DNA of 64,000 nucleotides from Laspinema sp. D2d. GTDB taxonomy: Bacteria > Cyanobacteriota > Cyanobacteriia > Cyanobacteriales > Laspinemataceae. A model generated the notes under the pieces. It was not told where the DNA came from. It saw only the letters and a program-made list of their open reading frames with translations, and ran no database searches. Location: NCBI RefSeq assembly GCF_025370755.1, contig NZ_JAMXFC010000036.1, forward strand, positions 3,132 to 67,131, given 5' to 3'. This document shows, piece after piece, positions 42,352 through 51,110 of this stretch (position 1 is its first letter; each line of letters opens with the position of its first letter). The position numbers were made by a program, and so were the translations under genes.

Positions 42352-45213
42352 TCAACCCGACTGGAACTGCGCCTCTAGGGTTTTATCAATGCGATCGCGG
42401 GTTTCCTCTAGGTGGGCTTTACTGGCAGTATCCAGATGTCGTCCTCGCCGTTTTAGGGTATTGTCTACTTCCTCTTGGAGTTGCCGTAAGTTATATCGGG
42501 CGAGGGTTCGGGCTTCATCAGGAACATTGGAGTTCCGCAAAACCATTGCGATTAACATCCCCAGATGTTCCCGTTGGAGACTCCGACGGACACTGGAAAT
42601 CACTTTTAGGTCATCGGGGCGCTTCACAACTTCGGTCCAAATTCCCCCTTCTAGGGTGTCAAATAATTCCTGCATGGTCAAGGCTTGACCCGGTTCCGTT
42701 TTTAGTTCTAAATCCTGTAAGCGGATCAGCCTTGGATAGGAAAACAACTCGCGTAAAACGACCCGTTGCAATAAATTAATCCGTTGATGAATCGGATAAT
42801 CCAGGGGATAAACCACAGGAACTGCACCCCAATGATACCAGCGATCGGGGGCTAATTTATTCAGCAGTTGCGGCGGAAATTGTAATGCGGTTTCATCGAA
42901 AATGTACTTTTGCAGCAATGCCAAACTCTGACGCTGTTTCTCCACAGAGACAGGTTCAAAGGGTAAGCGTCCATTGCCATCCGAATGATTCCGATTAAAC
43001 CATTGACCCCCAATATAAAGAGTCGCATTCATTGCCTGTCGGAAATAATAGGAAAACACCGTATCAAACATCCGCCGGACTTCGGTGAAACTTTCGCCAC
43101 TGACGGGATAGCGTGTATCCAGGCGTTCCCACATTTCCCGGGCATTTTCCAACTGCCACTCGGAGTATTGCAACATATCTCCACTGAGATCAAACATATT
43201 CGCCGCTGGGTTGAGAATATCCATCGAATCCTCATCAGGGGCATACGCTAAATCAGGGTTATTGCTACTTTCAGCGGCAATTCGTTCCAGTTCCCGCTGT
43301 TCTTGTTGAGGTAGCATCTCAGGCATGGGTTTATACCCGTACTCGATCGCCCATTCATCATAAGGACCGACTAACATGGGGAAAAAGTCACCCTGTTTGT
43401 GATCACTCGGTGCCAAGTTCACAGGTACATAGTCCATCACCGAGGCAACCATACCTTCTGTACGAGTCAGTGCTGTATTATGCAACTCCTCCGGTGATAA
43501 CATGGTACTACCGTGGAAGTTGTGCCGTAGTCCCAAGGTATGACCGACTTCGTGGGCTGTGAGGAAGGTTAGATACTGATTGATATATTGTGTCATTTCC
43601 TCCCCACTGGGAAAGGCATTATGCAGCATGGACAAACCCATTGCCCCGATCGCCAACTGTTGGGGTGCTTCCATGCCATAGCAGAGGTCATATCTTTCCA
43701 TCATCTTGCGTACGAAGCTATGCACCTGGGGCGGTTGCTGTACCGGGGCACCAGAATTTCCCATCATCGCTTCTGTATTAGCCATGCTGGAGTTGCCACT
43801 CATCCCCGGAAAGCAGGGAGTCCCCTGTAACATTTTGCCCAAAAAGGTCATCTCTGAAGCATTGGGTTCTTGTTGAACCAGGGTACGATATTCATTTTTG
43901 ATACTGCGCACAATATTCCCATCAATAAGAATATCCGCGTCTAAAATTTCTCCAGTGAGAGGATTGACCCGAGAGGGACCGACTCCGGCAAACCAGGATT
44001 CAAAAGAACTGGACCAACGAATCGTATTGTAGCGCACATCTGACGGAGCCCAAACTGCATTATCGGGCATCTGTCGGGCTTCGATCGCATTAATAAATCC
44101 TGCTTTCTCAAATGCCTGATTCCAGACTTCAATACCTTCGCGCAGGGCATCCCGATATTCTACCGGAACGTTATTTTCAATCCAAAAAATGATCGGCTGT
44201 TTTGGGGGAGAAAGAGGCGCATCGGGGTTTTCTTTTTCCAAATTCCAGCGGTTAATATAACGCTGGAAGGGTTCTTTACTGCGCCTGTCGGATAAATCTT
44301 GATAGGCGGTGATAAAATAACCCACTCGGTTATCTGCTAATCGAGGGCGAAAGCCATTATTAACCGGCAGTGCAGAAAAGCTATAATTCACGTTGAGAGA
44401 AAACCCCCGACTATCGGGCAAACTCTCGACATTGGCAAATAAATCATCCCCACCCGTGAACCCATAAACGGACTCAATTTCTACATTAGCGGGGAAGTTT
44501 TGAATTCGCCCAAAATAAGATTTATCGGTATCTCGAACATAGGCACTTCCTAATAACCAGGGTAAAATTGAGGTTAAACCACTAATATCCTGGCGCTCAA
44601 TCAGGAGTTTATTGAGGTCAATCAGCAGGCTTTCCCGGTCGGGATGAATGCTTTCAATGGGTAAAGAAGCCAAAACAGAATCACTAAAGGATCGGTTGAG
44701 CGATCGCTCAATGGGATCTCCCGCACTTGCACGGAAATAAACATTCCTCACCCCAAAATGGATGTTTTTATTCACCCGTTTAAAGAAAAAGAGAAAATCC
44801 TCCAGAGGCATTCCCCGGAACAATCCGCCTTCTCCAATGCCGGATGCTAATGTCATCACGCATAAGAAGTTGGTATCTAGTTGTTCGGGCTGAATCTCTA
44901 GGTAAGCTTTGCCCGTTTTCTTATTGTGGTAAAGGGTGAAAAGTCCGGGGAGTTTTTCAGCATCTTTGATCACTTCATCAAACGGTTGCAGGGCATCCCC
45001 GTTTTCGTCTACCTCACTCTCCTCGCTGTTATCACTGTCTGCATTATTACCGTCTTCATCTCCCCACTCATCGGGTACGGGAATGGGTATATTTTGGCTG
45101 TAATATCTCGGTTCCGGCATTTGGCTACTAGCCTGACCCGAAAATAGTCCAAAGGTTACGGGCAAGATGAAAAATGCCAAAAACAAAATCAATAACCGCT
45201 TGGCTTTGGACAT
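42352..45213 (-). CDS. Secreted zinc-dependent metalloprotease (DUF5117/DUF4953 type)
   Basis: From ATG 45213 the product is 953 residues with a signal peptide (MSKAKRLLILFLAFFILPVT, cleavage near SGQASSQ); an upstream ATG at 45336 would add 41 residues and bury it. The catalytic zinc motif is HEVGHTLGLRHNFHG (His554, His558, His564, Glu555), the extended HEXXHXXGXXH of metzincins. A preceding domain (GLFTLYHNKKTGKAYLEIQP) matches DUF5117 and a downstream CVD-type Met-turn (ASVMDYVPVN) matches the Met-zincin DUF4953 region. An acidic stretch follows the signal. Substrate unknown. Confidence 0.88.
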   Translation of the reverse strand: MSKAKRLLILFLAFFILPVTFGLFSGQASSQMPEPRYYSQNIPIPVPDEWGDEDGNNADSDNSEESEVDENGDALQPFDEVIKDAEKLPGLFTLYHNKKTGKAYLEIQPEQLDTNFLCVMTLASGIGEGGLFRGMPLEDFLFFFKRVNKNIHFGVRNVYFRASAGDPIERSLNRSFSDSVLASLPIESIHPDRESLLIDLNKLLIERQDISGLTSILPWLLGSAYVRDTDKSYFGRIQNFPANVEIESVYGFTGGDDLFANVESLPDSRGFSLNVNYSFSALPVNNGFRPRLADNRVGYFITAYQDLSDRRSKEPFQRYINRWNLEKENPDAPLSPPKQPIIFWIENNVPVEYRDALREGIEVWNQAFEKAGFINAIEARQMPDNAVWAPSDVRYNTIRWSSSFESWFAGVGPSRVNPLTGEILDADILIDGNIVRSIKNEYRTLVQQEPNASEMTFLGKMLQGTPCFPGMSGNSSMANTEAMMGNSGAPVQQPPQVHSFVRKMMERYDLCYGMEAPQQLAIGAMGLSMLHNAFPSGEEMTQYINQYLTFLTAHEVGHTLGLRHNFHGSTMLSPEELHNTALTRTEGMVASVMDYVPVNLAPSDHKQGDFFPMLVGPYDEWAIEYGYKPMPEMLPQQEQRELERIAAESSNNPDLAYAPDEDSMDILNPAANMFDLSGDMLQYSEWQLENAREMWERLDTRYPVSGESFTEVRRMFDTVFSYYFRQAMNATLYIGGQWFNRNHSDGNGRLPFEPVSVEKQRQSLALLQKYIFDETALQFPPQLLNKLAPDRWYHWGAVPVVYPLDYPIHQRINLLQRVVLRELFSYPRLIRLQDLELKTEPGQALTMQELFDTLEGGIWTEVVKRPDDLKVISSVRRSLQREHLGMLIAMVLRNSNVPDEARTLARYNLRQLQEEVDNTLKRRGRHLDTASKAHLEETRDRIDKTLEAQFQSG

Positions 45214-46195
45214 TTTTTGCTTCCCGTTTGACAGGAAGAACAGCGAAACCAATGTCTTGAAACTTTGGCTAATTTTCAGGAATAACCGCTTTAGGAAATT
45301 CCTTTCGGATGCGAATTTTCTCATCAGACGATGCATTACTATTTAGGGTGTATGTTGAGTGGCGACTACATTCACAGCGGGAAAGATTTACTATCGGAAT
45401 GGTACTCAGGACGATTGTGCATAAACTGTTATTTTGGCTAACATGAACTCCCCTATGTCAGAGTGAAAAAAGCACCCACAGCGCCGCGCAAGACTGATCG
45501 AGGTCGATGGGCAAGAAGGGTCTAAAGCGGTGCTTTATTATTCTAGGGTAGCGGTTGTGCCTGAAAATGGCGAGAGATTTAGGCCGAGTGTACTCTTCTG
45601 GAACCCGATGGCGATCGCCCTCTCAGGTGCAGTCTGCCTTCCCTGCGATTCCAGTACACAAGACTCTCCTCCCTACCCTGGCTTAATAACCGGGCTGAAC
45701 CAGCTTCCCGGCTTCCCTCGACGCTGTTCTTCTCTCGCAGCAAAAGTTTCATTCACGCCCACAATAGAGGTGCAATCTTCCGTAGAAAAGCCCCAGCGCG
45801 TCATTATCCAACTGCTGCAACATGAACGACATTTCCCTAAGCTGAACTAGATTTCTCTCCCTGTATCACCACCGGAAGCACCCCTATTTTTTATATCGCA
45901 AAATCCGCAGGCTTTCTAACTCATTTCACCGGCTGGATAATGATTTTGAGGTGAAATTTTAACGGTTAATTTGCCGTCTGTAGTCTTATAATTATACCCA
46001 AATTTAGGGATTTTACTTTCAAATTTATTGTTAAGAATTTTTAAAGCTGACGAAAGTACAGCTACCTCTTCAGGGTCAAAAGAGCGACCCATTGAGCAGG
46101 AGTATCGGAGTTGAGGTCAAACTGGAAGAGGTTAATGAGAAAATAACAACTCAGAATGCTTACAGGTTCAGGCTTTTGACAAAAAACCGAACGAC
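45214..46195. other. Long intergenic region, nothing supported
   Basis: About 980 bases containing only weak frames (the largest, 45530-45850 on the plus strand, has no family look and unusual composition). No tRNA, RNase P, 6S or SRP RNA pattern was recognised. It holds the promoter side of the metalloprotease gene. Confidence 0.45.
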
Positions 46196-46235
46196 TTGCG
46201 GTCCTCTTCCCCAGATACCGGGGAAAAGGACCGCA
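46183..46235 (-). terminator. Hairpin after the helical-repeat membrane protein gene
   Basis: A 17-base stem with one mismatch (TTGCGGTCC-TCTTCCCC with GGGGAAAAGGACCGCAA, 46196-46235) lies 25 bases past the stop of the minus-strand gene. On that strand a TTTTTT run follows 10 bases later. The stem is strong; the distance to the T-run is long for a textbook intrinsic terminator. Confidence 0.55.
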
Positions 46236-46259
46236 AGGGGCTCTAGCCTCATGGATGAA

Positions 46260-48569
46260 TTACTCGATTCGTTCGTTTAGGGGGGGATTCTGAGAATCTC
46301 TCCCGACTCCCTCAATGGGATCGAGGGGCATCGTCGGTGCAGAAGGGGTCGCGAACTCAGGAGAATTGGGTGCAGATCCCGAAGGAGAGACGGGAGGAGT
46401 TACGGAGTCTGTAGCCCTGTCTTGGGGGAAAGAAGACGTGCTGGGACTGGAGTTGCTGACTCCGGGACTCACTTCTTGAACTTGCACCGGAGGCGGGTTC
46501 AGAATGGTTTCCCATGCTTCTACTTCTCGCCGTGCCTGGTTATACAGATTGGAATAAGATGGAATCATGCGAGCCAGTTCGATCGCTTGAGGAAGATTCT
46601 CCAGAGAGCGTTGTTGGGCTATACCCAAAATCCGTTGACTCCAGTCTTGAATCGCGGCATCGGCACTAAAGCGTAAATTAGACTTAGAAGAGACTTGATT
46701 CGCCAAATCCATTGCCTGCATCAATCGTTCCGGACTTTGAGAAGCATCTCCAAGCTGATAGGCGCGGTCTAGGAGTTGGCGATCGCGACCTTCCTGCTGC
46801 CAGGTTTGAATCGCTGACTGGGCCTCGGTATAAAGCAACCGACCCGGACGAATGGCTTGCGCGGTGGCGATCGCCCCATTCACATTTCCCCATTGCGCTA
46901 AATTCCAGGCGCGGTCTAAGATGGGTTGGTCTTCGAGTCGTTGAATTTCCTGACTCCACTTCTCAATTTTGTCCTGGGCCTCTGCATACAATGCTCGCCC
47001 TGAACCGACATTTCTTGCGGTATCAATTGCCGCTTGCAAGGAAGGGCGATCGCGATAACTGGCAAGTTGTTCAGCTTGTCGCAGATAGGGCCGGTCTTCG
47101 CTCTCCTCAATCTGACTTTGCCATTCGTTAATTTCCTCCTGGGCTCGATCCCAGACCAGATTGGTGCGACTCACCAATTGAGCTTGGGCGATCGCCGAGC
47201 GCAAATTGTTAACATTCCCAGACATTGCGATATTTCGCGCTTGTTCTAGGTAGGCCACATCTTTGATGCTATCCTGCCATTGAGAGATTAACCGTTTGGC
47301 TTCTAAGTGCAAGGGGCGATCGGGGCCAATCACTTGGGCTTTGGCGATCGCATCTTCCAAAGAGCGGACCGTTACCCGAGATGCAATGGATTTGGCCCGA
47401 GTGAGTTCGATGAAATCCTCCGCCTCTTTTTTAACCGAACTGTTATTGGGAACTTGGCGAGCAATGTAGATGGCATCTTCCCATTTCTTGTCCTCCCCAT
47501 TTTTGCGGGCTAATGCGAGTATTTGCTTGGCAAAGTCAGTGGCTAAAGACCGAGATTTTTTATATAACTTACTCTGAGGTTCAATTTTTTCCACCAAGGC
47601 GATCGCTTCGGTGATATTTTTCAGATCTCCTTGTTCCGCTAAACTGCGGGCTTTGTTCAAGGTTTGACCTTCTTGCTGAGTCGCCCGAATCAATTGACTA
47701 AGGCCATCGTAGCGAACCGTTTCCCAATAAGTATTCTCCACGGAAAGCAGTTGTCGCATATAGCCCAGAGCTTGGTTCCAATTTTCTTTTTCTAACTCTG
47801 ACTCAGCATTTTTATAGAGCTTTTCCGCCTCATTCCAGATGGACTGCCAGCGAGTAATTCGTTCTTGGACTAAACCAGCAGCTGTTGTATTGGGGGGAAT
47901 CTGACGGGCGGAAGAAATTGCTTCCGTGAGCTTGCCTTCATTAAAGATTTTTTCAGCCAAATCTAGGAGTTGTCCTGCCCATTTTTCAATCTGACGATTG
48001 ATTTCCGGACGTAAGGGGTGGTCTTCAGGAAGTTGATGCACCTCAGCGATCGCTCGCAACAACCCATCTACCGTTTGCTCACTCGCAGCTTGTTGTGCAC
48101 AGTACAAATGTTCCGAACCCGAAGTCCAGGCATTCTCTCCACAATTGGGCATCGCTGGAAGGCGCAATAAGGTCAGTAATGCGGTTCCCCCCAATCCTCC
48201 GGTCAACAGAAACGTGATCAAGGCCCAGAGTTGCCAGTTCGTGAGCCATTTGCGCCACCCCTGTAGACTAAAATCAAAGGACCCACCGTCGCGATAGCGT
48301 TGACTGGAATCTTGTTCAGCCCTCCTATTTTGTCCCAAGCGTTTCTGCCTGCGAGACCCTATGCGATCGGTCCCTTCCCCTCCGGAAGATAGATCCGAAG
48401 TTGAAGGCGGCAGGTGCAGATAGGAACCCTGCCGTGAACCCGCCCCCGCAGCACTTCGGCGGAACCCAGACAGGGACGATGCAGGCATTCTTGCCGACGA
48501 GTCGGGTTGTCCGGACTCCGGCGGCTGGGCTTTAGGCCACTGCTCTGGAAATTTGCGATCTTTAGTCAT
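46260..48569 (-). CDS. Single-pass membrane protein with long helical-repeat domain
   Basis: A 769-residue protein. Residues 1-110 are basic, Ser/Gly-rich and probably disordered in the cytoplasm. There is one membrane helix at ~113-134 (WALITFLLTGGLGGTALLTL). Residues ~150-690 are a run of ~35-45-residue helical repeats with the recurring pattern A-I-A-x-A-x-x-[IV]-x-P-x-x-x-L-Y-x-x-A-x-x-x-I-x-x-W, as in GVNGAIATAQAIRPGRLLYT-type units. The C-terminus is Pro/Ser-rich. Databases often name cyanobacterial proteins of this type chromosome segregation ATPase, but I see no Walker motifs, so that name would be unsupported. A scaffold role is possible (inference). Confidence 0.78.
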   Translation of the reverse strand: MTKDRKFPEQWPKAQPPESGQPDSSARMPASSLSGFRRSAAGAGSRQGSYLHLPPSTSDLSSGGEGTDRIGSRRQKRLGQNRRAEQDSSQRYRDGGSFDFSLQGWRKWLTNWQLWALITFLLTGGLGGTALLTLLRLPAMPNCGENAWTSGSEHLYCAQQAASEQTVDGLLRAIAEVHQLPEDHPLRPEINRQIEKWAGQLLDLAEKIFNEGKLTEAISSARQIPPNTTAAGLVQERITRWQSIWNEAEKLYKNAESELEKENWNQALGYMRQLLSVENTYWETVRYDGLSQLIRATQQEGQTLNKARSLAEQGDLKNITEAIALVEKIEPQSKLYKKSRSLATDFAKQILALARKNGEDKKWEDAIYIARQVPNNSSVKKEAEDFIELTRAKSIASRVTVRSLEDAIAKAQVIGPDRPLHLEAKRLISQWQDSIKDVAYLEQARNIAMSGNVNNLRSAIAQAQLVSRTNLVWDRAQEEINEWQSQIEESEDRPYLRQAEQLASYRDRPSLQAAIDTARNVGSGRALYAEAQDKIEKWSQEIQRLEDQPILDRAWNLAQWGNVNGAIATAQAIRPGRLLYTEAQSAIQTWQQEGRDRQLLDRAYQLGDASQSPERLMQAMDLANQVSSKSNLRFSADAAIQDWSQRILGIAQQRSLENLPQAIELARMIPSYSNLYNQARREVEAWETILNPPPVQVQEVSPGVSNSSPSTSSFPQDRATDSVTPPVSPSGSAPNSPEFATPSAPTMPLDPIEGVGRDSQNPPLNERIE

Positions 48570-49204
48570 AGCCCACCCGAAAACACTCTTGCGTCAGTCT
48601 TGCTTGGCTGTTTTAGAAAGACAGGTTTTACGATTCGGCCACAGTTCCAAAACCTAAGTATTAGGTTCCATAAAAGCCGTTTATATTTTCCTCAATCTAG
48701 CACCAAGAATTGTTTAGGTTAAGAGTGCTAGAGCTTTTTTGGCAACGCCGTTCGCTTATCTACCGTTTCTTTCTAGGCGGATCTACATCTGCACCCCCCG
48801 CCTTTCCGGTTTCCTCTATCCTTCTTGTCCTTGACCCTCTGTAGCTTCCCCGCACCCAGATACCTTAATGCAGTAGATCGAATCCTGGAAAACAGCTTAT
48901 TCCAGGTTGGGAGAGTTAGGGCATCGGACAAGGAAGGACCCTCTATTTTCCCGTGGAGTGGTCAACCCGATTGATTGATTGCTTCTTATCTTCTCATGTT
49001 ATTTTCAGTTGCGATCCCCACTTTACAAAAAACTTCCCCCCAGGACTTCACTCCCTAGAGGTTAAACATCCCGTGCTTGTACAGCATTTATCCTTATTAG
49101 CAGCCAATTGGGACAAAAACCAGGGTTCAAACCGTTACTAGACCCCGATACTCCGCATAAGTTTTATAGATGGGGGTCCAGTAACAGTTAGGAGATCGCC
49201 TGCA
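48570..49204. other. Intergenic region, nothing supported
   Basis: About 635 bases between two minus-strand genes. Small plus-strand frames (such as 48953-49141) show no family features. No RNA gene was recognised. Confidence 0.45.
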
Positions 49205-50101
49205 TCAAGACTCGGCTTGCAAAGTCCCAATCAGTTCCGTGAGTTGATCGCGACTGGCGGTGTAAACTTCCCCACAGAAGTGACAAACCGCCTCAGCACC
49301 ATCGTCTTTCTCGATCATGTCCAGCAGTTCATCTTCCCCAAGCAACTTCAACGCCCCTAACATCCGTTGATGAGAGCATCCGCAGTGGAAGCGCACCAGT
49401 TGTCTCTCCGGTAAAATATTCAATCCCATATCTCCCAGCAGTTGCTCGAAAATATCCGGCAGGGATTTACCCGCTTGTAATAACGGTGTAAATCCCGACA
49501 AACTGGCAACCCGCGATTCCAAGAGGGCCACGAGTTCCTCATCCGTTGCTGCTTTCGGCATCACCTGCAACAAAATTCCCCCGGAGGCTTGGACCCCTGC
49601 CGCCTCTACAAAGACCCCCACCACTAGGGCCGAAGGCGTCTGCTCGGAAGTTACCAGATAATGGGCAATATCATCCCCAATTTCCCCAGAAATCAGTTCC
49701 ACGGTACTTGAATAGGGGTAACCATATCCGACATCTCGGACGATGTAGAGATATCCATCATTCCCGACGGCCCCCCCCACATCCAATTTCCCGATCGCAT
49801 TCGGCGGCAATTCTATCTCGGGATTATCCACATACCCGCGCACGGTTCCATCTAATCCCGCATCTACTAGAATGCCGCCTAATGGTCCATTGCCTTTAAA
49901 CCGAATATTCACTCGCGATCCCGGTCGCTTCATACTGGACGCCAGGAGTAATCCCGATGACAGAGTACGTCCTAGGGCCGCCGTTGCCACATAGGAGAGA
50001 CCATGCCGCTGACGGGCCTCTTCCGTCAACCGCGTCGTAATTACTCCAACTGCTCTAATCCCTCCATCCGCTGCCGTTGCTCTAATGAGTTGATCTACCA
50101 T
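49205..50101 (-). CDS. hslO: Redox-regulated chaperone Hsp33
   Basis: A 298-residue protein with the Hsp33 N-terminal domain (MVDQLIRATAADGGIRAVGV; ALGRTLSSGLLLASSMK; GPLGGILVDAGLDGTVRGYV) and the C-terminal redox switch: the zinc-binding cysteines CGC (240, 242) and CHFC (273, 276). Oxidation releases zinc and activates holdase function. Length is normal. Its upstream region carries a long G/C-rich minisatellite (50150-50437). Confidence 0.97.
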   Translation of the reverse strand: MVDQLIRATAADGGIRAVGVITTRLTEEARQRHGLSYVATAALGRTLSSGLLLASSMKRPGSRVNIRFKGNGPLGGILVDAGLDGTVRGYVDNPEIELPPNAIGKLDVGGAVGNDGYLYIVRDVGYGYPYSSTVELISGEIGDDIAHYLVTSEQTPSALVVGVFVEAAGVQASGGILLQVMPKAATDEELVALLESRVASLSGFTPLLQAGKSLPDIFEQLLGDMGLNILPERQLVRFHCGCSHQRMLGALKLLGEDELLDMIEKDDGAEAVCHFCGEVYTASRDQLTELIGTLQAES

Positions 50102-50149
50102 GCCAAAACCTTACAATTCTTAACAAGTCATCTCAACTTTATTGTAAAA

Positions 50150-50437
50150 GGGAGATGGGGGAGATGGGGAGATGGGGAGGATGGGGGAGATGGGGAGGAT
50201 GGGGGAGATGGGGAGGATGGGGGAGATGGGGAGGATGGGGAGGATGGGGAGGATAGGGGAGAGACGGGAGATGGGGTAGATAGGGGAGATGGGGAGGATG
50301 GGGAGAAAAAACGACTGAAGTCGGGACGTTGAAAATCTCCCATATCTCCCGTCTCTCCCCTATCTCCCCCATCTACCCGATCTCCCGTCTCTCCCCTATC
50401 TCCCCTATCTCCCCTATCTCCCCTATCTCCCCTATCT
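50150..50437. repeat. Inverted pair of 9-bp minisatellites around a GACTGAAGTCGGGACGTT motif
   Basis: Bases 50150-50305 are G-rich units on the plus strand (GGGGAGATG / GGGGAGGATG types). The motif ACGACTGAAGTCGGGACGTT occupies 50311-50330. Bases 50337-50437 then carry the complementary-type units (CCCCTATCT, CCCGTCTCT). The two arms could pair into a large imperfect hairpin. The array lies in the divergent promoter region between hslO and the gene at 50506. Confidence 0.85.
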
Positions 50438-50505
50438 GCTATGATTAAGGCGACCTTAAGAGTCAAGTGTCAAACCATATACCCATTAACTGCATCAGAC
50501 AGATT

Positions 50506-50844
50506 ATGCCGCTCTATACTTATTTCTGTCCTAGTACCAATCAAAAACTGGACGTGACTCACTCCATTAAAGATAAAGCGCAAACTTGGGGAGAATTGTG
50601 CCACTTGGCAAACCTCGAACCGGGTGAGACGCCTCTATCTGCACCTGTGCGACGGTTGATCTGTGCCCCAGCGGTGATGTTTCCCACCGGCAACAGCGAA
50701 CTCAAAAGTCAAGGGTTCAGCAAGTTGGTTAAACGGGATGATGGGGTTTATGAAAATGTCACCGCTACCGATGGAGAAAGTCGGATTGTTCGACCTGGCG
50801 ATCGCAGCACCTATCCTGATTTGAAACAAAAAATAGGCGACTAA
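50506..50844 (+). CDS. Small conserved protein with FmdB-like N-terminus
   Basis: From ATG 50506 the product is 112 residues, MPLYTYFCPSTNQKLDVTHS; an upstream in-frame start adds 13 unlikely residues. The opening resembles FmdB-type zinc-ribbon proteins, but the second CxxC pair is absent (only scattered Cys in YFCPS, ELCHL and LICAP). The rest has VRRLICAPAVMFPTGNSELK and a basic end. Family and role are unclear. It is followed by a good terminator. Confidence 0.6.
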   Translation: MPLYTYFCPSTNQKLDVTHSIKDKAQTWGELCHLANLEPGETPLSAPVRRLICAPAVMFPTGNSELKSQGFSKLVKRDDGVYENVTATDGESRIVRPGDRSTYPDLKQKIGD

Positions 50845-50883
50845 ATCCCTACCCTCATAAACGTTTTAACTATTTCTATCCAG

Positions 50884-50914
50884 GAGTTGAGTGATTAATA
50901 CTCAGCTCTTTTTT
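50884..50914 (+). terminator. Rho-independent terminator
   Basis: A 9-base stem with one G-T pair (GAGTTGAGT / ACTCAGCTC) and a 7-base loop, followed directly by seven T residues, 40 bases after the stop of the small gene. Confidence 0.85.
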
Positions 50915-51110
50915 AATTCAGCACTCTACCCAGCCTCTAGCATCATCTGGAAAAGACCATTTACCCCGGATTTTTAACCTCAACCCCTATTTTAAGATAA
51001 CCTTTTTTGAAAACCGGGCCATTTTTTAAAATTTCGCCTATATTAAAGGACAAGAACCAATTCATCGAGTCTTTGCATTCCGGGTCCTTATTGTATATCG
51101 GAAACAACTC

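Noticed and set aside
45530-45850. Plus-strand open frame of 106 codons
   Set aside because: No family motif, no ribosome-binding site and no recognisable composition; it lies in a region upstream of a minus-strand gene. I treat it as chance.
46092-46280. Plus-strand open frame of 62 codons
   Set aside because: It runs through the terminator-like hairpin and into the 3' end of a well-supported minus-strand gene.
46260-48569. Chromosome segregation ATPase / SMC-like protein
   Set aside because: No Walker A or B motif is present; the repeats are short helical units, not a long SMC coiled coil.
49115-49140. tRNA-like T-loop sequence (GGGTTCAAACC)
   Set aside because: No acceptor stem, D-arm or anticodon arm can be built around it.
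48953-49141. Plus-strand open frame of 62 codons
   Set aside because: No motif or start signal; adjoining DNA has no other coding sign.
50150-50437. CRISPR array
   Set aside because: The repeats are 9-bp units without unique spacers and no cas gene is nearby.
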